Assembly: GCA_025667525.1 (NCBI GenBank)
Contig: CM046876.1
Span: 17,347,320-17,411,319 of the forward strand
Direction of reading: 5' to 3'
DNA length: 64,000 bases
From: Glebionis coronaria
Lineage: Eukaryota; Streptophyta; Magnoliopsida; Asterales; Asteraceae
Part shown: positions 35,447 to 46,332 of the stretch, piece by piece
Layout: each line of letters begins with the position of its first letter
How positions within the stretch are numbered: position 1 is the stretch's first letter
Notes under the pieces: model-generated
Database searches by the model: none
The model's input: the letters and a program-made list of their open reading frames with translations, nothing else
Told to the model about the DNA's origin: nothing
Translations under genes and position numbers: made by a program

Positions 35447-38341
35447 ATGTCTGGCACAAATCAACCTCCTGCTTTGCTTCAAAACAACTTCTCAAACCCT
35501 AGCATCAAAATTCCCATGTTTGATGCCAGGAACTTTGAACTTTGGAAGTCCAATTTTGAGCAATACATAGCTATTCATGACTACACTCTTTGGGAAATTA
35601 TCGAATATGGGAACACATTCGATAAAGCAGCAAAGATTACTGCTGCTATTGAGGCAAGGACAGCTATTCCTAATTGTCCAGAAGCTGATAAAGTGGAAAA
35701 GCCTGATGATGGGAGAGCGGTAGCTGTTGAAGACATAGCCAAGAAGAGGGTGGACATGAAAATTTTGAACATCTTGAAACATGCCCTAGGTCATGAGAAT
35801 CAGCATAAGTACAAACGTTTTAATTCTGCAAAAGAGCTTTGGGAAGCTCTTGAAGTAGCACATGGTGGCAATGCTGACACAAAAGAAGAAAAGAAGAAGC
35901 AACTCTTGCATGAGTATGCTGTCTTTAAAGCTCAACCTAATGAGAATCTCAGCAGTGTGAGAAGTAGACTTCTTGACATCACAAGTCAACTTTCCTTCAT
36001 GGGAAAACAGATTGATGACCCTGAATTGAATGCTACTTTTCTCAAAAGCCTTGGTGATGTATGGAAGATTGAGACAAGATCTATTCTTGTCAATAACACC
36101 CACAAGACTTCCAGGTTTGATGACATCTTCAACAAGTTAAGGCTGTTGGAGAATGAATGGCAATTGGAGAGTGATAACAAATCTTCCAGCAGCAACATGG
36201 CCTTCTTTTCACAAAGTGAAGGCCAATTTGATTCCATTAACTTTTATGGACATTCAGCCGCTGGATCTCAAGGTGTCAGTGCTGGATGTCAATCTGTCAG
36301 CGCTGGATCATATCCTGTCAACGCTTTGTACTCAAGCGCTGACACACACAATCATGGCGCTGATAGAATTAAACCTGCTGGTTTTGATCTTGATACTGTG
36401 TGTGCCTTCATTGCTTCTTTGCCTAGTGATTCAAGGATCACTTATGAAGATCTTGAGCAGATAAGTGATGAACAATTGGAAGAGATGGATATAAAGTGGA
36501 CTATGGCTCTTGTAAGTTTAAGAGCAAACAGGTTCAATAAAAGGTTCAAGAAGAAGATGACCTTTAATGCTAAGGATGTTGCTGGATTTGACAAGTCCAA
36601 GGTGGAGTGCTACAACTGTCATAGGATGGGGCACTTTATGAGGGAATGTAGATCTCCAAGGAGATCTGATGCTGGGAAGCCTTCTAGCCAAATGATTAAG
36701 AACCCAGATCCCAAGGCCATGGTTGCTGTTCAACAAATTGATGGAGTTGGGGAATGGGATTGGAGCTGGATGGCTAAGAATGAGGAAGAGGACAGAGCTT
36801 TGGTTGCTGAAGTCAAAGAAGAGCATGCTGAATATGCTCTCATGGCACACTCCTCTTCTTCATCAGATAATGAGGTATATGATGATGCTTTCTGTTCTAA
36901 GGGTTGTCGTTTAAATACTGAAAAATCAAAACAAGAGATAGTTAAGTTATTAGATGAAGCAAGTACTCTAAGGTGCAAATTATCTAACTATCAAATTGCT
37001 CTTACCCAAACAGAAAAGACAGTAACTGAGTATAAGAAAATGGAGTTTGATTTAAAGGATCAAATAAATATCTTAAAACATGAGTTACATCAGAGTAAGG
37101 ATGTTCAAGATATAGTAAATAGGGTTAATCTTGATTTGATAGCTCAGTTAGAGGAGGCTAACAAAAACAAAGATAATGTGAGTCTTAAAATCCAGAGATT
37201 TGATAAGGCCACACAATCCCTAGGAGAGTGTGTTAGTAAACAAAGAGACTCTAAGGACATGAGTGGGATTGGGATGAATAATTATACTGTTGTTCCACCA
37301 CCAGCTGGGGATTTCTATGGTGTCCAATCAAAGGACTTATCTTGGACTGGCTTGCCAGAATTCCAAGAGGAGGAGTTTATTCCTCCACCTAGAGTGACTT
37401 CCCCAGTTGAGGAATATCAGCAAAAGCTGACTGACCTAGAAGAGTGGAAGAAAGCTAACCACACCTTGTTTGTTAAGGGAGGGTTGTTGTGTGAAAGTCC
37501 AAATGAGCCCACACCAAACATGATACCAATTGTGGAGTCCTATGATCCTAAACCTATTAAGATCACACACCCTACCACTGGCAAACCTATTGACCTTGGC
37601 CCACAAAATGTTAGAAAACCTAGTGTTAAATATGCAGAGATGTATAGAAATTCTAGGTCACCAAAAAGCCAAGTAAGTAATCATGGAACAGGCTTCTTTG
37701 CTTCTAGACCTAAGTCTATGTCTAGAAAAGCTTGTTATACATGTGGTAGCTTCTCACATTTGGCCTACAAATGTGTCAATTCTTCCAATGTCAACGCTGA
37801 CAGGAACCATTTCAGCGCTGACAAAAGTCAACATAGGTCAAACACTGTCAGACCCAATACCTTTGTGAACAAAAGTTCACAAGTTGTTAGACCAGCCCCA
37901 TTCTTTTCTAGAGGGTCTAACACACAAGGCCTAAGACCTTTTCAAAAGTCAAATACTTGGTCAAATAGGCAATGGGTTCCTGTAGCAAACCCTAGGTTCA
38001 ACGCTGATAAGAGCAATCGGGGCGCTGACAGGAGTAATTTCAGCGCTGATAGAAACACTGCTAAACCTAGGTATTTGCAGCCACAGGGAAATAGGTCTAA
38101 AGCTTCTACTAGCTTAACATGGAGACCAAAACAAGACCAGAACCCTAATAATACTGGTATTTCTATGACATGCAACAGGTTTCATTATATTTCAAAGGCA
38201 TTGTCAACACCAATTGGGGTTAACTGGGAATTTCATTCAAACAAGGATGAAAATGGGGTTGTTATGAGAACCAAGTCTGTTCTTGTTGAACAACCAAATG
38301 AATCCAAGTCTTCCAAGGCTTGGGTTCCCAAAGAAAACTAA
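35447..38341 (+). CDS. Gag protein of element F (964 aa)
   Basis: Capsid and RNA-binding protein. The ATG at 35447 is the first in a good context after an A-rich leader. The UBN2-like gag core spans about residues 20-260 ([23 protein letters not shown]). A spacer carries the phased motif array. Zinc knuckle 1, [14 protein letters not shown], is at about residue 388 and is followed by a coiled-coil stretch at about 488-590. Zinc knuckle 2, [14 protein letters not shown], is at residue 763, followed by a basic tail with repeated NADR/SADK units. The length is well above the usual Copia gag, and the second knuckle is unusual. The stop TAA (38339-38341) overlaps the pol ATG by one base. Fully open. 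Confidence 0.93.
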   Translation: MSGTNQPPALLQNNFSNPSIKIPMFDARNFELWKSNFEQYIAIHDYTLWEIIEYGNTFDKAAKITAAIEARTAIPNCPEADKVEKPDDGRAVAVEDIAKKRVDMKILNILKHALGHENQHKYKRFNSAKELWEALEVAHGGNADTKEEKKKQLLHEYAVFKAQPNENLSSVRSRLLDITSQLSFMGKQIDDPELNATFLKSLGDVWKIETRSILVNNTHKTSRFDDIFNKLRLLENEWQLESDNKSSSSNMAFFSQSEGQFDSINFYGHSAAGSQGVSAGCQSVSAGSYPVNALYSSADTHNHGADRIKPAGFDLDTVCAFIASLPSDSRITYEDLEQISDEQLEEMDIKWTMALVSLRANRFNKRFKKKMTFNAKDVAGFDKSKVECYNCHRMGHFMRECRSPRRSDAGKPSSQMIKNPDPKAMVAVQQIDGVGEWDWSWMAKNEEEDRALVAEVKEEHAEYALMAHSSSSSDNEVYDDAFCSKGCRLNTEKSKQEIVKLLDEASTLRCKLSNYQIALTQTEKTVTEYKKMEFDLKDQINILKHELHQSKDVQDIVNRVNLDLIAQLEEANKNKDNVSLKIQRFDKATQSLGECVSKQRDSKDMSGIGMNNYTVVPPPAGDFYGVQSKDLSWTGLPEFQEEEFIPPPRVTSPVEEYQQKLTDLEEWKKANHTLFVKGGLLCESPNEPTPNMIPIVESYDPKPIKITHPTTGKPIDLGPQNVRKPSVKYAEMYRNSRSPKSQVSNHGTGFFASRPKSMSRKACYTCGSFSHLAYKCVNSSNVNADRNHFSADKSQHRSNTVRPNTFVNKSSQVVRPAPFFSRGSNTQGLRPFQKSNTWSNRQWVPVANPRFNADKSNRGADRSNFSADRNTAKPRYLQPQGNRSKASTSLTWRPKQDQNPNNTGISMTCNRFHYISKALSTPIGVNWEFHSNKDENGVVMRTKSVLVEQPNESKSSKAWVPKEN
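36250..36370 (+). repeat. Phased motif array 1 in gag F
   Basis: Motif positions 36260, 36281, 36302, 36323, 36338 and 36359: spacings 21, 21, 21, 15, 21. Encodes SAG/NAL/SAD/GAD units. Confidence 0.92.
37790..38055 (+). repeat. Phased motif array 2 in gag F
   Basis: Two clusters: 37796 and 37817, then 38003, 38024 and 38045, all 21 apart within a cluster. Encodes NADR, SADK, NADK, GADR, SADR. Confidence 0.92.
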
Positions 38342-41300
38342 TGTGTTTTCTTTATGTGCAGGGCATTCAGAAGAAGATCAATGATTATGGATACTGGGAT
38401 AGTGGATGCTCAAGGCACATGACTGGAAAGGAAGACTATCTGACCAATTTCTCTCCTATTCAAGATGGTGATAAGGTATACTTTGGAGGGGGCTACGGCA
38501 CCATCACTGGAAAAGGAACCCTTGTTACCAACAATCTAAGGTTTGATAATGTCTTCTTGGTGAAAGACCTGGATTATAATTTGTTTAGTGTATCACAAGT
38601 GTGTGATAACAAAAATAAGGTTCTTTTCACAGATACTGAGTGCTTGGTGTTAAGCAAAGATTATAAGCTCCCTGATGAGAAATACATAGATTTTAGAACA
38701 CCAAGGCATAAAGACATATATAATGTGAATCTTAATGGAATTAAGGTAAATAATAAAATGTCATGTCTGTATGCTAAGGCCTCAGTAGATGAAAGTAATC
38801 TTTGGCACAGGAGACTAGGGCACATAAACTTTAAGAATATTAATAGGCTTGTGAGGCTTGGTTTAGTTGATGGTTTGCCTGAAAAGGCTTTCCACAATGA
38901 CCACTCTTGTGTTGCATGCCTTAAGGGCAAGCAGCACAAGGTCTCATTCAGGTCTAAACAGGTGCACTCTAGTTCTAAACCCCTTCACTTATTGCATATG
39001 GACCTCTTTGGTCCTACTAATATAGAGAGTTTGAAGGGTAAATCATATTGTTTTGTCATTACTGATGATTACTCCAGGTTCACATGGACTTTCTTTTTAG
39101 CTAAGAAAAGTGAAACTGCCCTAAGTCTGATTAATTTTATTACCCAGATTGAAAAGAAAAATGGTAATGAGGTCAAAATTATTAGAAGTGACAATGGGGG
39201 TGAGTTTAGAAATCAGTTATTAGATGATTTTTGTGCCAAGAAAGGGATTACTAGGCAGTTCAGCATAGCTAGAACTCCTCAGCAAAATGGAGTTGCTGAG
39301 AGGAAGAATAGGACCCTTATTGAAGCAGCCAGAACCATGTTGGCTGATGCCCACTTTCCTATAGCTTTTTGGGCTGAAGCTGTTAACACAGCTTGTTATG
39401 TTCAAAATAGGGCATTGGTCAACAAGATACATAATAAGACACCTTATGAATTACTTTGGGGAAGGAAGCCAAATATTGGTTTTCTGAAGCCTTTTGGATG
39501 TCATGTAGTTGTTCTAGAAACTAGTGAGGCCCTAGGTAAATTTGATTCAAAAGGTGATGAAGGCTACTTCATGGGTTATTCAGTGCAGAGTAAAGGATAT
39601 AGGGTTTACATTAAAAAGGAAAAACGTATACTTGAAAAGGTACATGTTAGGTTTTTAGAGAGTAAACCTAGTGATCCTGAGAGTGGTCCAAATTGGTTGT
39701 TTGACTTAGAACCTTTGTCTAGAGCTTTAAATTATATGCCTGTTACTGATCCAGACATTGTGAAGGTAACTTCAAGTGTTTTGGAAAAGAGAATTGGTAA
39801 TGTTTCAGGTATACAGGTTGCTAAGGAGGATGGACCACCAGCAGTTATATCATCTCCCACACAAGAATTTGTTACACTTCCTATATGGACAGATGAGTAT
39901 TATGCTGCTGCTACTGCTGCAAGGAAAGATAATGGTGGTGTTCAGATACCACCAACTACAAACATGCATGATTCTTCAGGCGCTGACAAAGGGAAATCAA
40001 GCGCTGACACGACCAATTCAGACGCTGATGGCTCCAACGCTGACAACACCAGTTCAGGCGTTGTTAGCCCAAACGCTGACACACAAGGATCAGACTTTGG
40101 AGACACCTTTACACAGCTTTTCTCTTCTCATTTTGAACAGGGTGGACCTTCCAATGTCCATGAAGAGATCCCTGTTGATCAAGAAGAATCTGAAGAAGAT
40201 ATTGGCAACATGGAGCGTGAAATTGAGGACACCAGAGTTATTGAAGGAGGAGTTCTCACTTCCACAGCTAAAGATCACCCCACATCTCAAATCATTGGTG
40301 ATGTTATGGCTCCAGTTCAGACAAGAAGATCCCATCAAGGTCTTGGTGGATTTATTGCCAATATACACAAGAAGGTTGATACCCCTCTTGTACAAGCATG
40401 TTTGTTTGCCTGTTTTCTGTCACAGGAAGAACCCAAGAAAATTTTTGATGCTCTCAAGGAACCAAGTTGGGTGGAAGCAATGCAGGATGAGCTTCACCAA
40501 TTTGCTATACAGGATGTTTGGGAGCTGGTTGATTGTCCTAGATATGTGAGACCAATTGGGACAAGATGGGTTCTAAGGAACAAGAAAGATGAAAGAGGCA
40601 TTGTGGTCAGAAACAAGGCACGTTTGGTAGCTCAGGGTTATACACAAGAGGAAGGCATAGATTATGAAGAAGTCTTTGCTCCAGTTGCAAGAATTGAAGC
40701 TATCAGAATTTTCTTAGCTTATGCTTCTTGCATGAATTTTACTGTTTATCAGATGGATGTGAAGAGTGCTTTCCTCTATGGCACAATTGTTGAGGAGGTT
40801 TATGTAATGCAGCCTCCTGGTTTTGAAGATCCTGAGAATCCAGACAAGGTTTATAGAGTAAAGAAGGCAATGTATGGCCTTCATCAAGCCCCAAGAGCAT
40901 GGTATGGTACATTGTCCACCTACTTGGTGGAAAATGGTTTCAAGAGGGGCACCATAGATCAGACACTGTTTACAAAGAAGAAAGGAAAACATGTGTTGCT
41001 TGTGCAGGTCTATGTTGATGACATCATTTTTGGGTCTACTGATCCAAAAATGAGTGAGGATTTTTCCAAGCTCATGACAGATAAATTCAAGATGAGTGCA
41101 ATGGGTGAGATGAACTTCTTTCTTGGTTTACAAGTTCAGCAGAAAGAAGATGGTATCTTCATCTCCCAGGACAAGTATGTAGCTGAAATCTTGAAGAAAT
41201 ATGGTTTTTCTCCACATGAGAAGGAGGCTTCTACTCCTATGGACAGACAACATCCCTGGGGAAAACTTGGAGCTGGAAAGGATGTGGATGTTAGGCACTA

Positions 41301-41958
41301 TAGATCAATGATTGGTTCATTGATGTATCTTACAGCCTCAAGACCTGACATCATGTTTGCTGTGTGTGCATGTGCACGCCATCAAGTGACTCCCAAAGAA
41401 TGTCACCTTTTTGCTGTGAAGAGAATTTTTAGGTACTTGAGATGTTATCCAGATCTTGGATTATGGTACCCAAAGGATTCTCCATTGGACCTTATTGCTT
41501 ATTCAGACAGTGATTATGGAGGTGACAAGTTTGATAGGAAATCCACAACTGGTGGATGCCAATTTCTTGGGAGCAGATTAATATCTTGGCAATGCAAGAA
41601 ACAAACAGTGGTGGCAAACTCTACAACTGAAGCAGAATATGTGGCTGCAGCTGCTTGTTGTGGACAAGTCTTATGGATTCAGAACCAGCTGTTGGATTAT
41701 GGGTATAATTTTATGCATACCAAGATTTTTGTAGACAATAACAGTACTTTATGCATTATTAAAAATCCTGTACATCATTCTAAAACCAAACACATAGAAA
41801 TTAGACATCATTTTATAAGAGATTGCTTTGAGAAAGGTTTAATACAACCAGATAGGGTAGATACTGAAGATAATGTAGCAGATTTATTAACTAAACCTTT
41901 TGATGCTGGAAGATTTCAATATTTGGTAACAAATATTGGAATGGTTAATCTCACTTAA
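38341..41958 (+). CDS. Pol polyprotein of element F (protease, integrase, RT, RNase H; 1205 aa)
   Basis: The ATG at 38341 overlaps the gag stop as TAATG and lies in a -1 frame relative to gag. Protease active-site D20 is in [12 protein letters not shown]. The integrase zinc arm has HRRLGH and [11 protein letters not shown]. The integrase core has D221 (MDLFGPT), D284 (RSDNGGEF) and E320 (NGVAERKNR), exactly 35 residues after the second Asp. A linker carries motif array 3. RT has [10 protein letters not shown] and YVDD at 891-894. RNase H has YSDSDYGGD near 1054, [10 protein letters not shown] and a DNNSTLCI segment. The order is that of Ty1/Copia. No stop or frameshift. The start could instead come from splicing, since an acceptor-like TTTCTTTATGTGCAG lies just downstream of the ATG. 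Confidence 0.93.
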   Translation: MCFLYVQGIQKKINDYGYWDSGCSRHMTGKEDYLTNFSPIQDGDKVYFGGGYGTITGKGTLVTNNLRFDNVFLVKDLDYNLFSVSQVCDNKNKVLFTDTECLVLSKDYKLPDEKYIDFRTPRHKDIYNVNLNGIKVNNKMSCLYAKASVDESNLWHRRLGHINFKNINRLVRLGLVDGLPEKAFHNDHSCVACLKGKQHKVSFRSKQVHSSSKPLHLLHMDLFGPTNIESLKGKSYCFVITDDYSRFTWTFFLAKKSETALSLINFITQIEKKNGNEVKIIRSDNGGEFRNQLLDDFCAKKGITRQFSIARTPQQNGVAERKNRTLIEAARTMLADAHFPIAFWAEAVNTACYVQNRALVNKIHNKTPYELLWGRKPNIGFLKPFGCHVVVLETSEALGKFDSKGDEGYFMGYSVQSKGYRVYIKKEKRILEKVHVRFLESKPSDPESGPNWLFDLEPLSRALNYMPVTDPDIVKVTSSVLEKRIGNVSGIQVAKEDGPPAVISSPTQEFVTLPIWTDEYYAAATAARKDNGGVQIPPTTNMHDSSGADKGKSSADTTNSDADGSNADNTSSGVVSPNADTQGSDFGDTFTQLFSSHFEQGGPSNVHEEIPVDQEESEEDIGNMEREIEDTRVIEGGVLTSTAKDHPTSQIIGDVMAPVQTRRSHQGLGGFIANIHKKVDTPLVQACLFACFLSQEEPKKIFDALKEPSWVEAMQDELHQFAIQDVWELVDCPRYVRPIGTRWVLRNKKDERGIVVRNKARLVAQGYTQEEGIDYEEVFAPVARIEAIRIFLAYASCMNFTVYQMDVKSAFLYGTIVEEVYVMQPPGFEDPENPDKVYRVKKAMYGLHQAPRAWYGTLSTYLVENGFKRGTIDQTLFTKKKGKHVLLVQVYVDDIIFGSTDPKMSEDFSKLMTDKFKMSAMGEMNFFLGLQVQQKEDGIFISQDKYVAEILKKYGFSPHEKEASTPMDRQHPWGKLGAGKDVDVRHYRSMIGSLMYLTASRPDIMFAVCACARHQVTPKECHLFAVKRIFRYLRCYPDLGLWYPKDSPLDLIAYSDSDYGGDKFDRKSTTGGCQFLGSRLISWQCKKQTVVANSTTEAEYVAAAACCGQVLWIQNQLLDYGYNFMHTKIFVDNNSTLCIIKNPVHHSKTKHIEIRHHFIRDCFEKGLIQPDRVDTEDNVADLLTKPFDAGRFQYLVTNIGMVNLT
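39978..40085 (+). repeat. Phased motif array 3 in pol linker F
   Basis: Motif positions 39982, 40003, 40024, 40039, 40060 and 40075: spacings 21, 21, 15, 21, 15. Lies between integrase and RT; encodes GADK, SADT, DADG, NADN, NADT. Confidence 0.93.
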
Positions 41959-42049
41959 TATGTGTTTTGGAACATTTTTGTAAAAGTATGTACAGGATAA
42001 TGCATTGTTATTGGTCTTTGTGATGATTTAGATTTTCCACATTCTTTTT

Positions 42050-42172
42050 CTAACACTGACAAAGGTAAATACAACGCTGTCAAGTGTTATTTTGCCGTTG
42101 TTGGAGATATTATGGTCTAACGCTGACAAGAGTTCCTTCAACGCTGATAAGTGTTGTCGGGACGCTGTTAGC
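42050..42172 (+). repeat. Phased motif array 4, non-coding
   Basis: Two runs of three motifs at 21-base spacing, separated by 25 bases. Confidence 0.9.
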
Positions 42173-42811
42173 AACAAGTGTTAGTTTTGTGGTTTTCATC
42201 TAAATGTGCAGGTAATGGTAGCTTTATGCCATTGGATACAGAGTTGCTTATGGAACTTTGAAGAGCTATTTGGACATGTTTTGTTTATGGATGATGGTTG
42301 GAATATTTATATTCCTATCTTGACATAAATTTTTGATGTTCATATATATATTTTGAGAACTCATGTATCATAGTTTGAGGGGAGGTTTAAGGAACCTTTA
42401 GGACTCTTGGGTATTCTTAGAATACTCTCATCACAATTCTAGATTGTGTCCACTGGTGAGTATGGGTTAGTTTTACTAAACCATGAGGCACTGTAGCATG
42501 CATAGTATATCAACTTTGCATGCTGCCAAGACATTTTTGACTTAGAATTGGTTATGGTCTGTTGGGAGGCTTGGGAATCCTTTTGATATGGGTTTTACCT
42601 GGGAGTAACAAGGATTTTATAAGGTAACTTGGTTGTTAAGAATTTTGGTTAGCAAGGGACACTAGAGGACTGTTATGTCTATCTTGCTTATGCAAGTGTG
42701 CATAACTGGACAGTGCTTGCCGCCCTATGATAATTATCAGCTTTTGGTTATCTTCTCTAGGATAAATTACTTGTTAAGGTCTTTGTTCACTTTTTAAAAC
42801 AATTTTATTTT

Positions 42812-42935
42812 TGGACGCTGACAACATTTTTCCAAGCGTTGTTGTGACCAAAATGGACGCTGACATGGCTTTAGGCGAACGTTGACAGGATTATAGCCGT
42901 TGGGCGTTGATGGGTTATATTTGACCGTTGACAAA
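42812..42935 (+). repeat. Phased motif array 5, non-coding
   Basis: Three motifs at 21 bases (42817, 42838, 42859), then 42881, 42899, 42906 and 42927 with mixed spacing. Confidence 0.85.
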
Positions 42936-43082
42936 CAATGGGACCTACCCAGTTGTAACTTTTTGACATATTTTCAAGCCGTAATTTTAGGAGTTGTTAC
43001 TTTCATTTAATGCATGAGATAACTTATAAACTTTTTCAATATTTTCATGATTGATTTTTGAAAATCTTTGCCTATTTTTGGG

Positions 43083-43114
43083 CCAATCACGTGCATTCAT
43101 CCACTCCTATAAAT
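43083..43114 (+). promoter_or_regulatory. Candidate internal promoter for ORF3: CCAAT, G-box, TATA
   Basis: CCAAT at 43083-43087, CACGTG at 43088-43093 and TATAAAT at 43108-43114 lie together, about 100 bases before the ORF3 ATG. The first ATG after the TATA box is that of ORF3. Inference from motif order and spacing only. Confidence 0.55.
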
Positions 43115-43211
43115 TTGGCTCCTATTTTAAACAGGGTATCTATAATTCTTGTCTAACACTTTTCTCTTATCAACCTTCATCTTTTATACATCAAATTAAC
43201 AGCTTTCATCA

Positions 43212-46200
43212 ATGGCACCAAGATTTAACTCTGCAGAATTGGATTTGGGGTTCAAGTCTCAACACAACATGATTGCTTATCTTGTTGCTGATAATACTTT
43301 GTTCCCTCAATACACTCAGATGGTGGAGTATTTGAATGCATCCCCTTTAAGGTATGCTCTTTCTCATGCACCACTCATTCCAGTCACACACATTAAACAG
43401 TTTTGGAACACTGTCAGTTCCACAACAGTTAATGGAGTGACAACATTGACTTCTATTGTACATGGGAGACCTTGGGTGGTTACTGAGGCCTTGGTACGCC
43501 AGGCCTTGCATCTTAATGATGCTGATGGTATAACCATGCTTCCCATATCTGAAATAGAACAAGGGCTAAGGGCTTTGGGATACCCTATTCCTGATGAAGG
43601 TACTCTTAATAAGTACCATAAGCAGGAATTTCCCCCAGCCTGGAAGTACCTAATTCACATTCTCCTTCAGTGTTTGAGTCCCAAATGTACTGCACATAAT
43701 GAGATCAATAGATCTATTGCATCTGCTATTGTGTGTATTGCAACAGGGCAAAATTATAATTGGTCTAAAATGATTTTTGAAGGAATGTGTAAAAACAAGG
43801 GGACAAAAATGACTTTAGCTTATCCCCGTTTTCTGCAAATGGTTTTTGATGCTCAAAGATATTGTTCAAGGGATCACAATGACTTTTATAAGATCCCTGA
43901 ACAAAAGAAGGCTATTTTCACCAAGATGAATTCACCACCTCTTAGAGACCTACCATTAACCCCAGCCATGCTTGCTGTTATTGCAGCAGCACAACCCCAA
44001 CCAGACCCCCAACCTCATATTGACCCTCAACCACAACTTGAACCTATCCCTGAACCTTTACCCTCACCTGACCAAATGCAAATAGACCAAAATCCCTTTG
44101 ACGCTGACACATCTAATGTGGGCGTTGATATGCCTATTTCCAACGTTGACACCCAACCATCACAATCCCAAACACCCCTTAACCAACCTACATCTACACC
44201 ATCTTCTACACCATCTTCCACACCACCAGAATATAGGTTGATTAAACGCCAAAGGACTGCTGGAGTGTTCTCCTCTGGTGGTCCTAGCCATGTAGCAGAG
44301 AGAACCACCACCACAAGTGTGGTTGGTGACCTGGATGAGGCTGGGACTATTGGTTCTGGCTTAGAAGCTGGCCAAGACAGTCCCACCATAATTAAGTCCT
44401 CATCCATGCCCAATGAACCTAACTTGGGAGGTCAAATTCCCATTTTGGAAGAGGGCAGACTGGAACCAATGACGCTTTTAGAATTGACGGCTGTCTGCAT
44501 TAGCTTGCAAAAGCAAAATGCAGACTTGGTACAAATTGTCAGTAACCAAGGCCTTGAACTCAAAGAATTGAGGGAGAGGATTGTTGTTTTGGAGAGTACT
44601 CATTCAAGGGGAGGTATGGAGGAGTCTTCCAAAGGGGAGGAAGCAAGAAATCTGAGTGATAAGAGCAGCCAAGATGGTCAATCATTGGATATTGCTGAAG
44701 CTCTTACTACATTGAAGGAACAAAAAGGTTTTGATACGTCCTTAATCTCTCCAACAAATTTAAATTTATCATTTACAGATATGCTGAGAGAGGTTACACA
44801 AGGCGCTGAGGAAAAATATTTGAGCGTTGATAAGACAAGTTTGGACGCTGACAGAAGTATTTTGGGCGCTGATAGAGGAAATTTGGGCGTTGACAGATCT
44901 GCATATGGAGGTGATGTATTCCAGTCATCATCTATCATCAAAGATGTTCCTACTCAGGTATTATCATCTACCCTACCAACAATTGAACCAACAGATAAGG
45001 GTAAGGGTAAGTTGGTAGAAGAATTTGTTCCAAAGAATGCAGCTCAGGTTGAATTTGATAGAAGGTTGGCTGAGCAAATGATGGAACAAGGTGAGAAGGA
45101 AAAGTCACCATTTGTTGTGACTTCTGAGGAAGAAAGTGATGGAGGCAGCTCAGATTCAAGTGTGATGATTGTTGAACCAGAAAGACTTGAGTATGGTGAT
45201 GAGCTTGCTAAGGAAAGGCTGAGAGATTTGAAGTTGCAAATTGATTTTGATATGCCAGAGGTAGTTCAGATGTACAATTCTTGGGAAGAAAGCTGCATGG
45301 ATAATCCAGACTTGACCATTTCTGATCAGATATGGGGTTTGGAAATTCTTCTTAGAGTTCAGCAGGATTGTAAGGTAATGTTGAAGTACAGGGCAAGCAA
45401 CATTCTCTCTGAATTGAAAAGGGATAGAAGGAAGCTCTATTTTATGTTGCTCAAATGTCATGGAGTTGGATGGACACATCAAAAGCTGAAGGCTTTGACA
45501 TTTGATGAGTTGGAACATAGGGCTTATCCTATTTGGGTGAAAGTGCAGGAAGAGAACACTTTCAGACTTCTTTCAGATGAAAGAAAGGAGCAACTTGCAG
45601 AAGAGATGGCAATCAAGAAAGCTATGATAGTCCCTAGACCAGTGAAGAAGGGATTTGTTCTTGAGTTTCCAAAAGATATGTCTCAACTGTATCCAAGTGA
45701 AGCAATCATTAGAAAGAGCCTCAAGCTCTCCCCATTAGAAGCTTCAGATATGGTTCATGTGTTACCATTAGATTCCAGGAATCCAATTATAAGTTATGAG
45801 GAAGATGAATGTGGATTCTGGAAAATTGGAAGATTTGGCAAGGAGGTACACACTTTTACCACTCTCATATCTTTATTTGCAAGTTGTGACAGAGAAGACT
45901 TGGTAGACCTTTGGAGGTTACTAGAGACCAAGTATGAGGCTGAAGCACCAACTTCAGCCAATGGAATAAAACTTTGGACCACATTCAAAAGAATGTGTGG
46001 GACAAATGAAGAAGATCCTGAAATATGGAAGGATCTTGAAGATGACCTCAGTGGTCTTCAATGGAGATTATATTCAGCTGCAGGTGTATACCATTTGAGT
46101 TCTACAAAGTTTGCTGAGTATTTACTTGTAGATGCTCAGTATTTCATATCCAAGGCTGTTTTGGAGAAGATGAAGGACACCCAGTTGGAGATAGATTATA

Positions 46201-46280
46201 CAAGTGACGTGGAAAAGAATTTGATCAGATTTATTTATTACCAATATGATAAGGTTTGTCAGACTCCTCCAAGTTCTTAA
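43212..46280 (+). CDS. Third ORF of element F (1022 aa), unknown function
   Basis: An uninterrupted frame after pol, in the position of the envelope-like ORF of SIRE-type elements. The ATG at 43212 has G at +4. Residues 1-220 form a compact Trp/Leu-rich domain (MVEYLNASPLRYAL, HIKQFWNT, GRPWVVTEALVRQAL). A Pro/Gln-rich region follows at about 255-340, a possible coiled coil near 425-470 (LQKQNADLVQIV, LKELRERIVVLES), a heptad array of ADR/VDK units near 530-565, and a second folded region from about 660 to the end. I see no signal peptide and no membrane segment, so an envelope role is not supported. The long open frame in a young copy suggests selection. The family function is unknown to me. 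Confidence 0.85.
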   Translation: MAPRFNSAELDLGFKSQHNMIAYLVADNTLFPQYTQMVEYLNASPLRYALSHAPLIPVTHIKQFWNTVSSTTVNGVTTLTSIVHGRPWVVTEALVRQALHLNDADGITMLPISEIEQGLRALGYPIPDEGTLNKYHKQEFPPAWKYLIHILLQCLSPKCTAHNEINRSIASAIVCIATGQNYNWSKMIFEGMCKNKGTKMTLAYPRFLQMVFDAQRYCSRDHNDFYKIPEQKKAIFTKMNSPPLRDLPLTPAMLAVIAAAQPQPDPQPHIDPQPQLEPIPEPLPSPDQMQIDQNPFDADTSNVGVDMPISNVDTQPSQSQTPLNQPTSTPSSTPSSTPPEYRLIKRQRTAGVFSSGGPSHVAERTTTTSVVGDLDEAGTIGSGLEAGQDSPTIIKSSSMPNEPNLGGQIPILEEGRLEPMTLLELTAVCISLQKQNADLVQIVSNQGLELKELRERIVVLESTHSRGGMEESSKGEEARNLSDKSSQDGQSLDIAEALTTLKEQKGFDTSLISPTNLNLSFTDMLREVTQGAEEKYLSVDKTSLDADRSILGADRGNLGVDRSAYGGDVFQSSSIIKDVPTQVLSSTLPTIEPTDKGKGKLVEEFVPKNAAQVEFDRRLAEQMMEQGEKEKSPFVVTSEEESDGGSSDSSVMIVEPERLEYGDELAKERLRDLKLQIDFDMPEVVQMYNSWEESCMDNPDLTISDQIWGLEILLRVQQDCKVMLKYRASNILSELKRDRRKLYFMLLKCHGVGWTHQKLKALTFDELEHRAYPIWVKVQEENTFRLLSDERKEQLAEEMAIKKAMIVPRPVKKGFVLEFPKDMSQLYPSEAIIRKSLKLSPLEASDMVHVLPLDSRNPIISYEEDECGFWKIGRFGKEVHTFTTLISLFASCDREDLVDLWRLLETKYEAEAPTSANGIKLWTTFKRMCGTNEEDPEIWKDLEDDLSGLQWRLYSAAGVYHLSSTKFAEYLLVDAQYFISKAVLEKMKDTQLEIDYTSDVEKNLIRFIYYQYDKVCQTPPSS
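44100..44150 (+). repeat. Phased motif array 6 in ORF3
   Basis: Motif positions 44103, 44124 and 44145, each 21 apart. Confidence 0.9.
44800..44900 (+). repeat. Phased motif array 7 in ORF3
   Basis: Motif positions 44805, 44826, 44847, 44868 and 44889, four successive steps of exactly 21. Encodes a perfect heptapeptide register: GAE, SVDK, DADR, GADR, GVDR. Confidence 0.95.
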
Positions 46281-46318
46281 TGTTTATTCAGAAACTTGAT
46301 CATAAGAGTGGATATCAA

Positions 46319-46332
46319 GTTTAGGGGAGGAT
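46319..46332 (+). other. Polypurine tract of element F
   Basis: TTTAGGGGAGGAT directly before the 3' LTR. Confidence 0.85.

Larger units (their letters stand above)
41959..43082 (+). other. Spacer between pol and ORF3 of element F
   Basis: There is no ORF of note. It holds two phased motif arrays: 42055, 42076, 42097, then 42122, 42143, 42164; and 42817, 42838, 42859, then a less regular group with 42906 and 42927. A purine-rich GAGGGGAGG string at about 42377 could act as a central polypurine tract, but nothing proves it. Confidence 0.8.

Noticed and set aside
38331..38345. -1 ribosomal frameshift site at gag-pol
   Set aside because: No X-XXY-YYZ heptamer in the gag frame; overlap start or splicing fits better.
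43212..46280. Calling ORF3 an envelope protein
   Set aside because: Position only; no signal peptide or membrane span seen.
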